DNA of 64,000 nt from Brachypterus glaber (taxonomy: Eukaryota > Arthropoda > Insecta > Coleoptera > Kateretidae), in the NCBI GenBank assembly GCA_958510825.1, contig OY294049.1, positions 24,442,945-24,506,944 on the forward strand, read 5' to 3'. Below, piece after piece: positions 44,796 to 55,813 of this stretch (the first letter of the stretch is position 1; each line of letters opens with the position of its first letter). The notes under the pieces are model-generated. The model was not told where the DNA came from, did not search any database, and saw only the letters and a program-made list of their open reading frames with translations. The translations under genes and the position numbers were made by a program.

Positions 44796-45821
44796 GTAAT
44801 TTTGATTTTTCTTGGTAAACCATTTCATATACAAATCTATTTATTTATATATTTATTTATTTGTTTATTTATTTATTTATTGGTATATAGTAGTTTTGGG
44901 ACCTTACACAAAGGTATTTTATACCATGTTATCAGTCTAAGTTATGATTTATTTAATACATTAAACGTAAATTAAATTGGGCTACAAAATGAAAATTTGA
45001 AAAATAAAAGTGTGTCACATATTATTTATTATGTCACAACAATTTGACATAAACTTTAATTTTTGCATCATAACTTGTAAATAGGTGATTAAACTTAGTA
45101 AAACCCATTCTTAAGTATTTATTTTGTAACATTATAATATAATATTAGGTGATTTATTTAAAAATATGTGTTTTAATGCATTTACAATTTTCAGTGAACA
45201 GAAACATTTTCTTCAAACTTCTCCATAGTTTAAAACCATCTAATATATAATATTTGCTGTCGAAAAAAAAAGTATAGTCTATAACACGTATGGAATAGAT
45301 ATTCCGCGCTCGCGGAACCTTCTAGTTATAGAATATAGCATACACTATGTCTGCATATATGCTATGTACCTATATATGTATAGGTAGAGAGAATACTTAA
45401 AATATTTATAGCATATATATATATAAAATATTCGTGCTTTAAAAAACATATTATTAAATTATATTTATTTTATTCTTCCTCTTTGTGAATTGCAAAGAAC
45501 AGCTTGATTTATTTTAAGGAATTTCTACTTCTTACATTAGTAGGACAACGTCGAAAACAGTTAAAAGGAATTCAGCATTAGAACATCCTTTATAGTTTAC
45601 TTTTATGAAAATATCGAGAAAGTTTTTAAATCTTTATAGATTTTATGTACATTCTGTCATCATATATATTATATAAAAAAATAAAAAAATCAAAAGGTTA
45701 ATATTTTACATATTATGTCTCAAAGCCTTTACACTAATTAGCATATCGTCGGCTTAAAGTGTTAACCCGCTAACTCCTTTTGACCAAACTTTACAGGAGA
45801 CGAAAAAAACCTTATAATTAT
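44796..45821. other. AT-rich stretch, no gene seen
   Basis: Contains a (tttatt)n-rich run near 44838-44882 and an AT-rich palindromic patch near 45250-45440 centred on ccgcgctcgcgg. No gene. Confidence 0.45.
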
Positions 45822-45830
45822 TTCTATAAT

Positions 45831-46179
45831 AACTAGGAAGAAGCCGAGCCACGATCAACCAACTCACAGGGATCCTCACGGGTCACTGTGGACTAGGAAG
45901 GTACCGGGTTGCGGGATAGACGAAGAATCGTCCTTCCATTTCCTAGGACAATGCGATCGGTTCGGCAGAATACGACAGGAGATCTTCGGAGTGGCAACTC
46001 TCCGAAGAGAGGAGTTGCGTACCCTTGCCTGGACAGATATCGCGACCTTTATAAGGAGGTCCGGCAGGTTTAGGCAGGGAGTAGGGTAGATGTGTGGCTG
46101 GGACAGTTCGGGGCTGGCAAAAAGGGCCATAATGGCTGGCTTGTAGCCTCCCCACCCTTACTACTACTACTACTACTAC
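45831..46179 (+). pseudogene. 5'-truncated non-LTR retrotransposon, ORF2 C-terminus
   Basis: The first frame reads LTGILTGHCGLGRYRVAG then a stop. After a frameshift the reading continues CGIDEESSFHFLGQC ... LAWTDIATFIRRSGRF to a stop at about 46087. This is the segment following the RNase H region in jockey/R1-like LINE ORF2 proteins: the TGHCGLGRH-type strand, then a Cys-His knuckle (one early Cys is lost), then a FIRRTGRF-type end. A short 3'UTR runs into an (ACT)n tail. A 9-bp match, ttctataat, at 45822-45830 and 46180-46188 is the likely target-site duplication. Frameshifted and truncated, so dead. Confidence 0.75.
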
Positions 46180-46371
46180 TTCTATAATTGTTGTATAACA
46201 AAATGAAAAATCCCGTTTCTTTATTAGCGTGTTTTGGAGGTTTTAATAACTATCAATTATAAAAAAATAATTTGGATTGATTTTTATTGAATTAAAAAGG
46301 AGGTGGTAGGTTTTCTACCTTTGATAGATAGATATATAGAAGCACATTACTTCTCTATTATAACGCCTGAT

Positions 46372-46480
46372 TAGAAGTAGACTAGAATACAACTTTATTA
46401 TCTGGGGAACTTCCTCTGCTATGTATAGATTGTTTGAATTACAGAAAAAAATAGTAAGAACCAGCATTTCATAAAGGAAA
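46372..46480 (+). pseudogene. Reverse-transcriptase relic, left part
   Basis: Translates as SRLEYNFIIWGTSS, then MYRLFELQKKIVRTSIS. The pattern Y..IIWG.SS...R.F.LQKK.VR matches the region just after the polymerase core in jockey/CR1-like LINEs. It continues after the inserted LINE at 46810 (CKPQSKV). Stops interrupt the frame. Confidence 0.65.
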
Positions 46481-46494
46481 CACTGCAAACCACA

Positions 46495-46795
46495 TTGGGG
46501 AAGCCAGTCGACCCCATCTGTAGGGGATGCTACATGGAAGAGGAAACAATGGAACAAGTGTTATGTCACTGTCCAGCGTTAGCCTTAATAAGAGGGTCCA
46601 TGCTAGACGAGTACTGGCTCGACATGGCCGGTATAAGCAGCATCACTCCCAGACATCTTCTTAGATATATTCAAAGAATTGGATGGCTGAGAGGCTAAAT
46701 TGCTGCGACCAAAGGGAGGTAGTACAATGGGCCCAGCTAAGTGGCCTAAGTGCGTGTAGATAGCTACCCTCCACCCTAATAACCATAACCATAAC
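46495..46795 (+). pseudogene. 5'-truncated LINE inserted in the RT relic
   Basis: Bounded by a perfect 14-bp target duplication, cactgcaaaccaca, at 46481-46494 and 46796-46809. The insert encodes CRGCYMEEETMEQVLCHCPA, then a block ending RHLLRYIQRIGWLRG and a stop at 46696-46698. This is the C-terminal Cys-rich knuckle of a jockey/R1-type ORF2, with the usual His replaced by Gln. The tail is an (ataacc)n-type repeat. It is a different LINE family from the relic at 45831, judging by sequence and tail. Confidence 0.8.
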
Positions 46796-46809
46796 CACTG
46801 CAAACCACA

Positions 46810-46835
46810 ATCAAAAGTCATCGAATGATAAGTCT
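46810..46835 (+). pseudogene. Reverse-transcriptase relic, right part
   Basis: Continuation of 46372-46480 after removal of the inserted LINE and one copy of its target duplication. The frame is in register across the junction. Confidence 0.45.
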
Positions 46836-46861
46836 TGCTAGCAAACTGCTGAACGGCTAAT

Positions 46862-48398
46862 ATCTGTCACGGGGAACCTCTGTCACTTGTCACAATTACC
46901 ATTTGAGGTTAGAAATACTCACAAAAAGTACATTCCCGCGCTTTTATAAAATCAATCATAACTAATCATCTCAAAACGTTGATGAGGAATGATTCAGCGA
47001 CATCTGTCAATCGAAACTGATCATAGCGTTCAGTATTGATTTGACAGCTTTCGATGAGTTTTGCTGTTTCCACTGAACGCAGCCATTGACTTTTTACCTT
47101 TACCTTTATATTTTTGTAACACAAAATGTAAAGATATACTTATTTTTTAGGATAAAATCATGTAGTAATAAAATAACCACCATTGAATAGCCTTAAAACA
47201 TGATTTTCACGACACCACTTTTTGTTGACGATTTCCACACAAAATGGTTGGGAGTGGCGGAATTAGCAGCTTTTCAAACTACAGTTGAAGCGCGCGGAGT
47301 AAGCAGGTAAACGCATCATGGAAAAAGTTATATTTGAAAAATGGTTAGGGTTACCTATTTTTCGCAGATGGTGTAACTAAGCGCCGTCTTTTGAACGGTA
47401 TCAAAAACAATAATTCGTCCAAAAGTGGAGTTAGCAGGTTTATACTTTAAGCCGACGATATAATGGATATACTCCAGATATCAGGTAGTATTACCTATAA
47501 ATAATTCAGGAAGTTTTGATTTTGGGTTTATCTTGTAGGATATAGGGTCTCAAATAAAAAACAAATTTTGTGACCTTGAACTCGATTTGGAACTGTCATT
47601 GTTTGGCGTATTTTTCAAAAAACAAAAAAAAAATGGATTTTCTGAATATCTCAAGATCGTTGCATACTAGGACACAAAACGTTTTATACGAAAATAAAGA
47701 GGACCAAATTTCCAACATGTTTTGTCGTATGTATTTTTTGTACGACTTATAACTAATTCAAGGTACCGCCTTAAACGTTACACTGTAGGTTATTAGCAAT
47801 TTATTTTCTTTTTTTGAAATGCAACATTTTTCTTTATATGTCGATTATGCATGCTTCTTAATACATTTTGGGTGGAAATTAAAAAAAAAAAAATGTATCT
47901 AGCGCTTTTTTTTTATTTTTGTAAAATTACAAATTTTAAAATAATTCGCCCATTTGTGTTCCATTATCCCGAGATTCCGTAAACCGATTTTCGACTGAAA
48001 ATCACCACTGTATTAAGCATGAGAAAACCTTTAACATGACCTGTAACATGTCCTATTTTCTTTGATTCTTAACAATGTCGCCATAGATTTTCCTATTTTT
48101 TAGGTTTTTAACGTATTTCAATCCTTACTCGATATAAATAAAAAAAATGTATTTACAAATATTATTACTCTATTGAATTAAACTACAATAAAAATTTCTT
48201 TGTGCATGTTTAAACAGTCATTACTAATGTCTCATACCCTTTAACTAGTAATTAAAAAAAATAGATAAAATAATACTTATAATAAAAGTTGTACATATAA
48301 AAGCAAAATAATTACAATGAAAAAAAAACAACTGTATTTTTATTTAAATAAAAGTACAAGATTTTTCTACATTTATACCCTTTGGGAAATAATAAAAA
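46862..48398. other. AT-rich stretch, no gene seen
   Basis: No supported gene. The 47280-47460 segment has mixed composition but every frame is interrupted. Confidence 0.4.
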
Positions 48399-48400
48399 TA

Positions 48401-49577
48401 CACGGTGTATTTGAAATAGGGTCGGAAATTTTAACTGATGATTCTACATCATAAAATATAACAAAAAGTTCCTATAATCACATGTCTAAAAATGCGTCAT
48501 AAGGGAGCTACGCCCCTTTGAAAGTGGCTAAAAAAATCGGTTTTTATTTAATAACTCAGGAACCCTTTGAGATATATCAATGAGGTTTTGCACGTCAACT
48601 AATCCTACCAAGGCCCATTTTTATGTGTTATTTTCATCTACTTATTTCAACCAGGGATGTGCGAAACGGGGAGGGCTTATCAGTTTTTTGTCCCAAACTT
48701 TTTTCTGTGTAACTTTTTTGCAATTTTATTTTTGAAATATGATTCCTCAGGTCAAAATACATAAAAAAAGGTACTCTTGTTGTAATACTGTAGGATTAAC
48801 CGTTTTCGAGAAAAATTCATTTGAAGGTGAAATTCCACGGTTCGAGAACGAAAAATTAAATACTAAAATGTTGAAAACCAAAATTTTAATGATGCAATGT
48901 TATTCTACATCAAAAACTAAGAAAAAAAGTTTCCATACATGTAGGTCGAAAAAAAGATTTTAAAGCTACCATTGCGCTTTAAAAATGGTGCATATTTAGG
49001 AGACCATAGCTCCATTAGGATTGATTTTTGGAAGTACCTGTATATGAGGTTTTTTTGTTAGTTTTTGATGTAGAATAACATTGCATCATTAAAATTTTGG
49101 TTTTCAACATTTTAGTATTTAATTTTTCGTCCTCGAACCGTAGAATTTCACCTTCAAATGAATTTTTCTCGAAAACGGTTAATCCTACAGTATTACAACT
49201 AGAGTACCTTTTTTATGTATTTTGACCTGAGGAATCATATTTCAAAAATAAAATTGCAAAAAAGTTACACAGAAAAAAGTTTGGGACAAAAAACTGATAA
49301 GCCCTCCCCGTTTCGCACACCCCTGGTTGAAATAAGTACATGAAAATAACACATAAAAACGGGCCTTGGTAGGATTAGTTGACGTGCAAAAACCTCGTTG
49401 ATATATCTCAAAGGGTTCCTGAGTTATTAAATAAAAACCGATTTTTTTAGCCACTTTCAAAGGGGCGTAGCTCCCTTATGACGCATTTTTAGACATATGT
49501 TTATAGGAACTTTTTGTTATATTTTATGATGTAGAATCATCAGTTAAAATTTCCGACCCTATTTCAAATACACCGTG
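48401..49577. mobile_element. Foldback TIR element, CACGGTG variant of the CAGGGTG family
   Basis: TA|cacggtgtatttgaaatagg at the left, the inverse at the right ending caccgtg|TA. Arms of about 550 bp are almost identical: gagctacgcccctttgaaag, aactcaggaaccctttgag, gggagggcttatcagttttt, ctaaaatgttgaaaacc. Compared with the copy at 702-1862, the arms match each other far better, so this is a younger insertion. Minus- and plus-strand frames inside are mirror images of the arms. Confidence 0.85.
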
Positions 49578-50719
49578 TATAAAAATCCGTTTTCTTGTTT
49601 TAATGTACTCTAATTACAGAAAACTTTATTAGTTACGCTAGCGTAGGTTTTGTACTCAAAAAGTTTTATATGTTGCTTATACGAGAGGAAACAAACAATA
49701 AATACATTTAAAGAAACATAAAAAAGTTTGTTATTTGATTGTATCTAAAAGCGCCACTTTTTTTATAATAAATCTGAACGAAAAGATTTTTAGTAATACA
49801 CTGTAACAGGAGATGTTGATTTACATTATTTTTAATTTTATACAAAAAAGTAGTATTATCATACTTTTAAAGTAAATATACATCTTTGGAGTAATTTTCA
49901 CATATTATTAAGTGGTTTTTTTGATATCTAATGTAATTTTACAATGTATTTATAGAATATTTTATTAGCCGTATGGTGTTATCACATTAGATATAATCAG
50001 TAGTCGGCGTAAACTCAGTTATGATTCATCAGCGTTAAAAATAAACACAGAAACATAGGCTTACGGAATAATTTTGCCGAGTTATGAGGGAAATTTTTAT
50101 TAAGGTCACTAAATCGAAACAATCGAAACTAATTTGTTACACACAACAATATTAACTTTACATATTAACTATACATATGTATATATATCGTTGTTTTTCA
50201 AATAAAAAACCGACATTCGATTTTTATGTTTTAAGAATACGAAAGTTTTTAATTTTTATTTATCGATAACTTTTTTTCCACCTTACTCGTTTAAATGGAA
50301 TCAATAAAAAAATCAAGATAAAACGAAATAAAAATGTAAATATTTAAAACCTCGCGTCAGCGCTAGAGTCGACGCGGTGCCTATGCGAGTACTGGAAATT
50401 CGCCTAGTACTGGATATAATAATTACATCGCAGGAGATACTTTACCATAAATTTTGTTTTACCATAGATGGGTCTGTAACGTCTCTGTAAATTTACATTC
50501 ATCCTTGTTATAGTGTATTGTGAAAAGTAAAATGGTAGACGTTCATTTGTTAATTGATATTGAAATAGATGAAATTTGACCTCTCAAATTTGTTGTCTTC
50601 AATACATTAAATAGGTTAGTTATTAATAAATAATAATCAAATAAAAAATAGTGTATGATGCACGAACTAAAACTGTTTTAGAGTTCATGCTCAAGAGCTG
50701 TGAAGTGTAATTAGAGTGC
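49578..50719. other. AT-rich stretch, no gene seen
   Basis: No recognised feature. A GC-richer patch near 50350-50400 (cgcgtcagcgctagagtcga) has no frame. Confidence 0.4.
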
Positions 50720-51386
50720 TAATATGGACTAGAAAGCCTTAATGTGACGTTTTCTGTCAAGAAAAAGAGTGGACAGTCTCCACTGTCCACTCTTTTCCTT
50801 GTATTTTCCTTGTAATGTATCCATAGAGACAATACAATCTGGCAAAAATTATTATTTGTTACTTGGTAACTAAATTTTGTAGATGCCACAAATTACATGA
50901 GTGCACATTTTCAAAGAAAATGTTTATTAAATATTACTAAAAGTCCAAAGAAAGTGGGTTCGATTAATTTAAAACTCCATTTGCTAATAACAGAATAAAG
51001 AAAGAATATAATTAAGGGCGCATCCATAGCCTCTTGCGAACATTATAAGCCTGCGCACAAGTACATGACGGCACATCAAAGCCAATCACTGCATCGTATT
51101 GTTATATATTATGCTAGTTATGCGAGACTCTAGATGTGCCTTAATCCCAACTGGAGAACAAAAAAAGTTCAAAATTATGCGAGGTTTGACAAACAAGTCT
51201 ATTTTTCCATACGGCACTACAAAAATATATCATGATAAATAACCTTAAAAATATATTTTGATAATTAACTAGAAAAACTTATATCTGGAAAAGTCTAAAC
51301 ATACCTTTGCGAGTTTGCGATTTCCCTAGACTTTAAATCCACTCTTATTCTTGACAGAAATACATTAAGGCTCTCTGATATGGACC
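50720..51386. mobile_element. Inverted-end element with nested MITE and hairpin
   Basis: The left end taatatggactagaaagcct, taatgt...tctgtcaagaaaaagagt is matched by the inverse at 51337-51386. Inside it are a perfect hairpin at 50763-50796 (aaaagagtggacagt, loop ctcc, inverse) and the MITE at 51015. Confidence 0.6.
51015..51141. mobile_element. Small TA-flanked MITE, family E, copy 2
   Basis: TA|agggcgcatccatagc at the left, ctctagatgtgcct|TA at the right. The interior catgacggcacatcaaagcc, aatcactgcatcgtatt is the inverse of the copy at 16555. Confidence 0.75.
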
Positions 51387-51854
51387 GTAGCTACTTTTTT
51401 TGTTACTAAAATTAATTATTTTTCTGTCATGAATACAAAAGAAAATACACCCTTGAAATGCCTTTCCAGAAAACAATCGTATAATTAAAGGAAACTTCAA
51501 GTGCAGAAAACAATCATGAAAGTTAATTTTGCACAATATTGATCCTTTTCAGTTCATTTTAATTGGAGATAATATTTTTCCCTATACAAAAGTAATTGTT
51601 TTTAATACTAAAGTGAGCAAAATTTGCATTTTTTTAAATTAAATACTGAAGATATTAAATATATACAAATTTTGTACTAAAACCCTGTATTTATTAATTA
51701 CACTGTTCGACAAAAAAACATAGGCATAAGATCTGTCAACGTCAGTCATTAATTTAGGATCCATATAGTGTCCCCAAGGGTTTCGCTACTTTACATTATT
51801 TAAGCGATTTTTTTTTTAATTTAAACTTTAGGAGTTTATCATTTTTTAAGTTAA

Positions 51855-52803
51855 CCCTTCGTTAGGCGCGTGATCTACGATCGTAGACCATGCTTTTTTT
51901 TAGCTGGGTAACTTTTTACACGGAGTGTTTACGCTTGCGCCCCTTCGAGTAGCTGTGCATTATGCATCAATCTATTAGATCAGTAATAATTCACACTTTG
52001 AATGGGTATAATATTGTTTTTATTCATATTGAAACCTGCCTGGTCTACAATTGTAGACCGCGCGACTAACCACGTTACCTTTTTTATTTTTGCATTTTTT
52101 TATTTTGTCTTTATGGTTTCTTTTTGTGAATATTGTTTTTCAAAGTTAGTTTATTAGTTTAAAGATAAATTAAAGATACAATATGTCTTTACCACCAAAA
52201 AAAATAGGGGTTTATAGGAAGACACTGGCACGAGTCTTTTTGGGCATGAAAGAGCTCATACGTAATGTTTTTGATAAATAAGGTAATTTTCTGTTCTATA
52301 AAACTAAAAATTACTTTGGACACTAAATGTGCCTAAGAAGGGAAAATAAATCGAAAAAAAAAATGCTTAAAATATCCTAACTACGATTGCAAAGAGCACA
52401 TGTACAAGGCGCATGAGTTACTAAAATATTGCGTGATTTTGAGTCAAATTTTATAATATTTTTTTCTTTTAATTTAGGTGTTTTTTATTTTTTTATAATC
52501 GTACATGTTAAAAAAAAAACAAATGTTTTAGTTTCAGAAAGTTTTTTAAGTTATTTTTTTTTACAAATTACCGTACAGATGTAAAATATATGTTAGAATT
52601 GTATATCATTTTTCTTTTACCCTTAACACTTACTAAAACAATAATAATTTGAAAAAAATATGTAAATAACTTTTAAATACAACCAAATAAATAACATAAG
52701 ATATTTGGTTTTTAAAAATATAAATATGTTTTTTTTTAAACAAAAAATAAAATGGTCTACAAGTGTAGACCGCGCGCCTAAACACGTTACAAAAAGAGGC
52801 GGG
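51855..52803 (+). mobile_element. Truncated piggyBac-like element
   Basis: Flanked by TTAA on both sides (51851-51854, 52804-52807), with ends CCCttcgttaggcgcg and the inverse of CCCgcctctttttgtaacg, then taggcgcgcggtctac: the CCC/GGG-TTAA arrangement of piggyBac elements. The self-complementary word GGTCTAC(A/G)NNTGTAGACC-type occurs near both ends and again at about 52041. An interrupted reading frame near 52310-52415 gives a cysteine-rich scrap (CLKYPNYDCKEHMYKAH, spacing C-x7-C-x2-H-x4-H) like the C-terminal Cys-rich domain of piggyBac transposases. Most of the transposase is gone. Confidence 0.65.
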
Positions 52804-52807
52804 TTAA

Positions 52808-53542
52808 GGATTCAAAACTTTTGGACGTAAATTCTTAACAAGGGACATGAAAATAAATTCCTATAAACATCGAACATTTGTTCTATGTATGTATAAATAA
52901 TTATATATAATTAATTATAATTATTATTTATAAAGTTACGAATGGAACATTTTCGAAAAAGTTTAGAATATATAGCGATTAAACTATTTTTATACTAAAA
53001 TTTGATTTACATTATATTTATGTAAAAATAAAAAAAATGAATAATTTTATTAATTTTTCTTCCGGATAATTTCGTGATAAAAAATTATATTTTTCAGATA
53101 TAAATTTTTATATTTTTATAGCAAATTTTCATACTTTACAGTCATGGTTTTTCTTCAGTATGTGGTACGTTTCCGTAGACACGCCCTAAAACAGTTTTCT
53201 ATATTTAGATGCGTAATTTATCAACAGTGATATCCTTAGTGCAAGTTGTATTACTGACAATTTACGGGTGGAAACACCAGTTATTAAAGTTGAAACATGG
53301 AACGTCGAGAAAATAAGAAAACAAGTGGATGTTAAAAAATTGTCTGTCTGTCTGTCTCTCTGTAAACTTTATACGTTTTTAACGAAATGTCCGATTAAAA
53401 AATCTATACCAAACTGTTCAGGATCTTTGTTATTAGCGTCACATCAAATACGGTTAACATTGGCGTAGAGCAACGGGGGCAAAACGGACAACAACTATAA
53501 TTTTAAGCATTATCTCATTATTTATAGTAGGGCAAACATTTT
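52808..53542. other. AT-rich stretch with a (TCTG)n run
   Basis: The 66-residue plus-strand frame at 53268-53468 spans a gtctgtctgtct run at about 53342 and shows no domain. The surrounding aaatgtccgattaaaaaatc wording looks repeat-derived. Confidence 0.35.
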
Positions 53543-55170
53543 TATCCAATACATACAGATAATAAGTCAATTACCAGCTTTATTTTAAATAGATAAACTC
53601 AATGATAACCCCCGCGTGGCTTTTACTTTATTGAGTGGATAATAATTTATTTTACCCACTCAACTCATGGGAGGCATGGCGTAGTGGCTAGCGCGTATGT
53701 ATAGCAAGTCTACTAGCGTGAGTTCGATTCTCACTGTCGCCGATTTGCCTTTTTCAGTTAATTAATAATTGAAATTTGACGAAGACGATAAGTGAAACGG
53801 ACAATCCCTAGAAACTGGTTTGAAAGTCAGTATAAGCCGGTGGTTCCCTCTACTACTAGCCCACACAAGTCCTGGACTTAGGGGATGCTTAATTAAGTAG
53901 AATAGTACGAGGTTAAACAAACAAACAAACAAACTGTCACTTGTCAAATTATTTTCTTGTAAATGTCATTAAAATTTTTAATAAAAATATGAATTCCTAA
54001 GCTATTTATTGGATAAAACCTTGTATGGCACTCATGGGTAAACCGATAATGCCCTCTCGAAAACTAACCTGCGAGGCGTCAGCCAATATCTTACTTTACC
54101 CACTAGTACCATAAATAACTATTATATAGATAAAAATAAAGTTTAATTGCCTACAAAAAAAATTGTTCAAGTACAAGATATGTACGAAGACCATTTGTTT
54201 AACTCAATTTTTTTTTGTATGCCAGAGCAAAACTGATTTTAAATTCAAATTGCCCGAAGGAAATTTTGATAGAATATTTTATAATTTTTTAACAAGGTAA
54301 AAATTGCACTAGTGCGAATTAATTATAATTATTATTGTACTTGTGGAGCCTTATTTATTCTATTTGATAATATATTTACCCTGGTTTGGTTTGTACTGTC
54401 AATACATTGTGTGAATAATTCAAATGTATTTGTATGTGAGGCAATGTGTCCCTTTGACTTGAAATAGAAATTTCACTTATTTTAACTGAGAAAAAATGCC
54501 TACTTTGTATTCAAGGTGTGCAAACAATCTTGACTTGTATACGTTGCTGTAACAGTGCTCTCTGATAATCAACCCATTTGATTTCATTACAAATATGGGT
54601 AAACAGGCGCAATCGGGGTGATTTTTACATCGGCAGTTAGTACTACCAAGAGTGCCGATGCCGAAATCATCTCCAAAAATATTTTACCATAATTTTTTTA
54701 ACATTTATCGAGGCTTTTTTTCCGGAGTCAAAATAAGTCAAAATAATGTTTCTTCCGTCTGTCTGTCTGTATGTCTGTTAGTTATAGTTAATTTCATTAT
54801 AATAATAATTATTATTGAATTTCATTAATTTATCTTTAAAATAATAGTTATTTATGATACGAAAGAGGAAACTAGGATACTGACCATAAGAAAATTAAGC
54901 CACAAGGCTGAAGGCAAAGTGGGTTAATTTTAGAGGGCAATATTAGTTTACTCACGAGTGACATACAAGGTTTTATCCAACAAATAGCTTAGAAATTCAT
55001 ATTTTTATTAAAATTTTTAATTACATTTACAATAAAATAATTCGACAGTGACAGTTAAGTGGGTAAAATAAATAATTGTCTAATCTATAAAGTAAAAGCC
55101 ACGTGTGGATTATTATTGAATTTCTTTGTTTAAAATAAAGTTAGTAATTATCTTATTATCTGAATGTATT
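53543..55170. mobile_element. Long palindromic element split by a SINE
   Basis: The left arm words (tatccaatacatacagataa, gcttttactttattg, ttacccact, tcctaagctatttattggat, aaaaccttgtatg, aatgccctctcgaaaacta) all return inverted between 54940 and 55170. The centre lies near 54400-54600. Arms are moderately diverged. Confidence 0.75.
53666..53935 (+). mobile_element. tRNA-derived SINE, full copy (head type 1)
   Basis: Head with TGGCGTAGTGGCTAGCGC and GAGTTCGATTCTCAC, the standard body, and a (caaa)n tail. It interrupts the left arm of the palindrome between ttacccactcaact and gtcacttgtcaaatt. The right arm keeps the uninterrupted order (inverse of gacagtgacagttaagtggg), which confirms the boundaries. 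Confidence 0.9.
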
Positions 55171-55385
55171 GGATAAAAGTTTTTTTTTTAACTGCTCAAA
55201 AAATTTTTATTAAGTAACAGTTTTTTTTCTACAAAAAATATTTATATATTTTATTTTTGGTGTTAACACCAATGCTAACTAGCACACTAACTATCTCGTT
55301 TATTTGCTAATTAAAAAAAAATACTTTAAATGAAAGCACTTTTACGGAACTGAGACTTTCTTTTATGCGGAGAACTATATTTTAT

Positions 55386-55813
55386 GAAGGATGATTAATA
55401 AAGATGGTGGAAATCAGCTGATTTTACCAAAATTTTGAAAGTAGGCATTTTGTGCTGAAATTTCTACGTGCATAAGTATACCTAACGATAAGCATATACA
55501 ATGTACAATGTACAATGTACAATGTACAATGTACAATGTACAATGTACAATTACATATTACATGTAATTACATGTACATTGTACGTTTTCATATACACAC
55601 ATGTTATAGATATGTGAATTTAAAATAAAATGCGTACAATTTGTTGTTGTAAATCAAACAACTGCACTAGTTTGTAAATACCGAACGCGTTTACTTATTT
55701 GTTGTTGTATTCTATGCAATAGACATAGATAGTGGTTTGCGCATATACAACTATTTATTGTTGTATTCTAAAACCTAATTACGCTATTGATTACTATAGT
55801 GTTCTATCAGTGT
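55386..55813 (+). repeat. Dispersed repeat G, copy 2
   Basis: Matches 19108-19637 except for the GC-rich insert found only in copy 1 and a different simple-repeat expansion in the middle. Confidence 0.7.
55498..55550. repeat. 7-bp microsatellite (ACAATGT)n
   Basis: About seven and a half copies, lying where copy 1 of repeat G has a shorter gtacat run. Confidence 0.95.

Noticed and set aside
45876..46155. Minus-strand frames rich in proline and leucine
   Set aside because: They are antisense to the LINE relic, whose plus-strand reading matches known ORF2 features.
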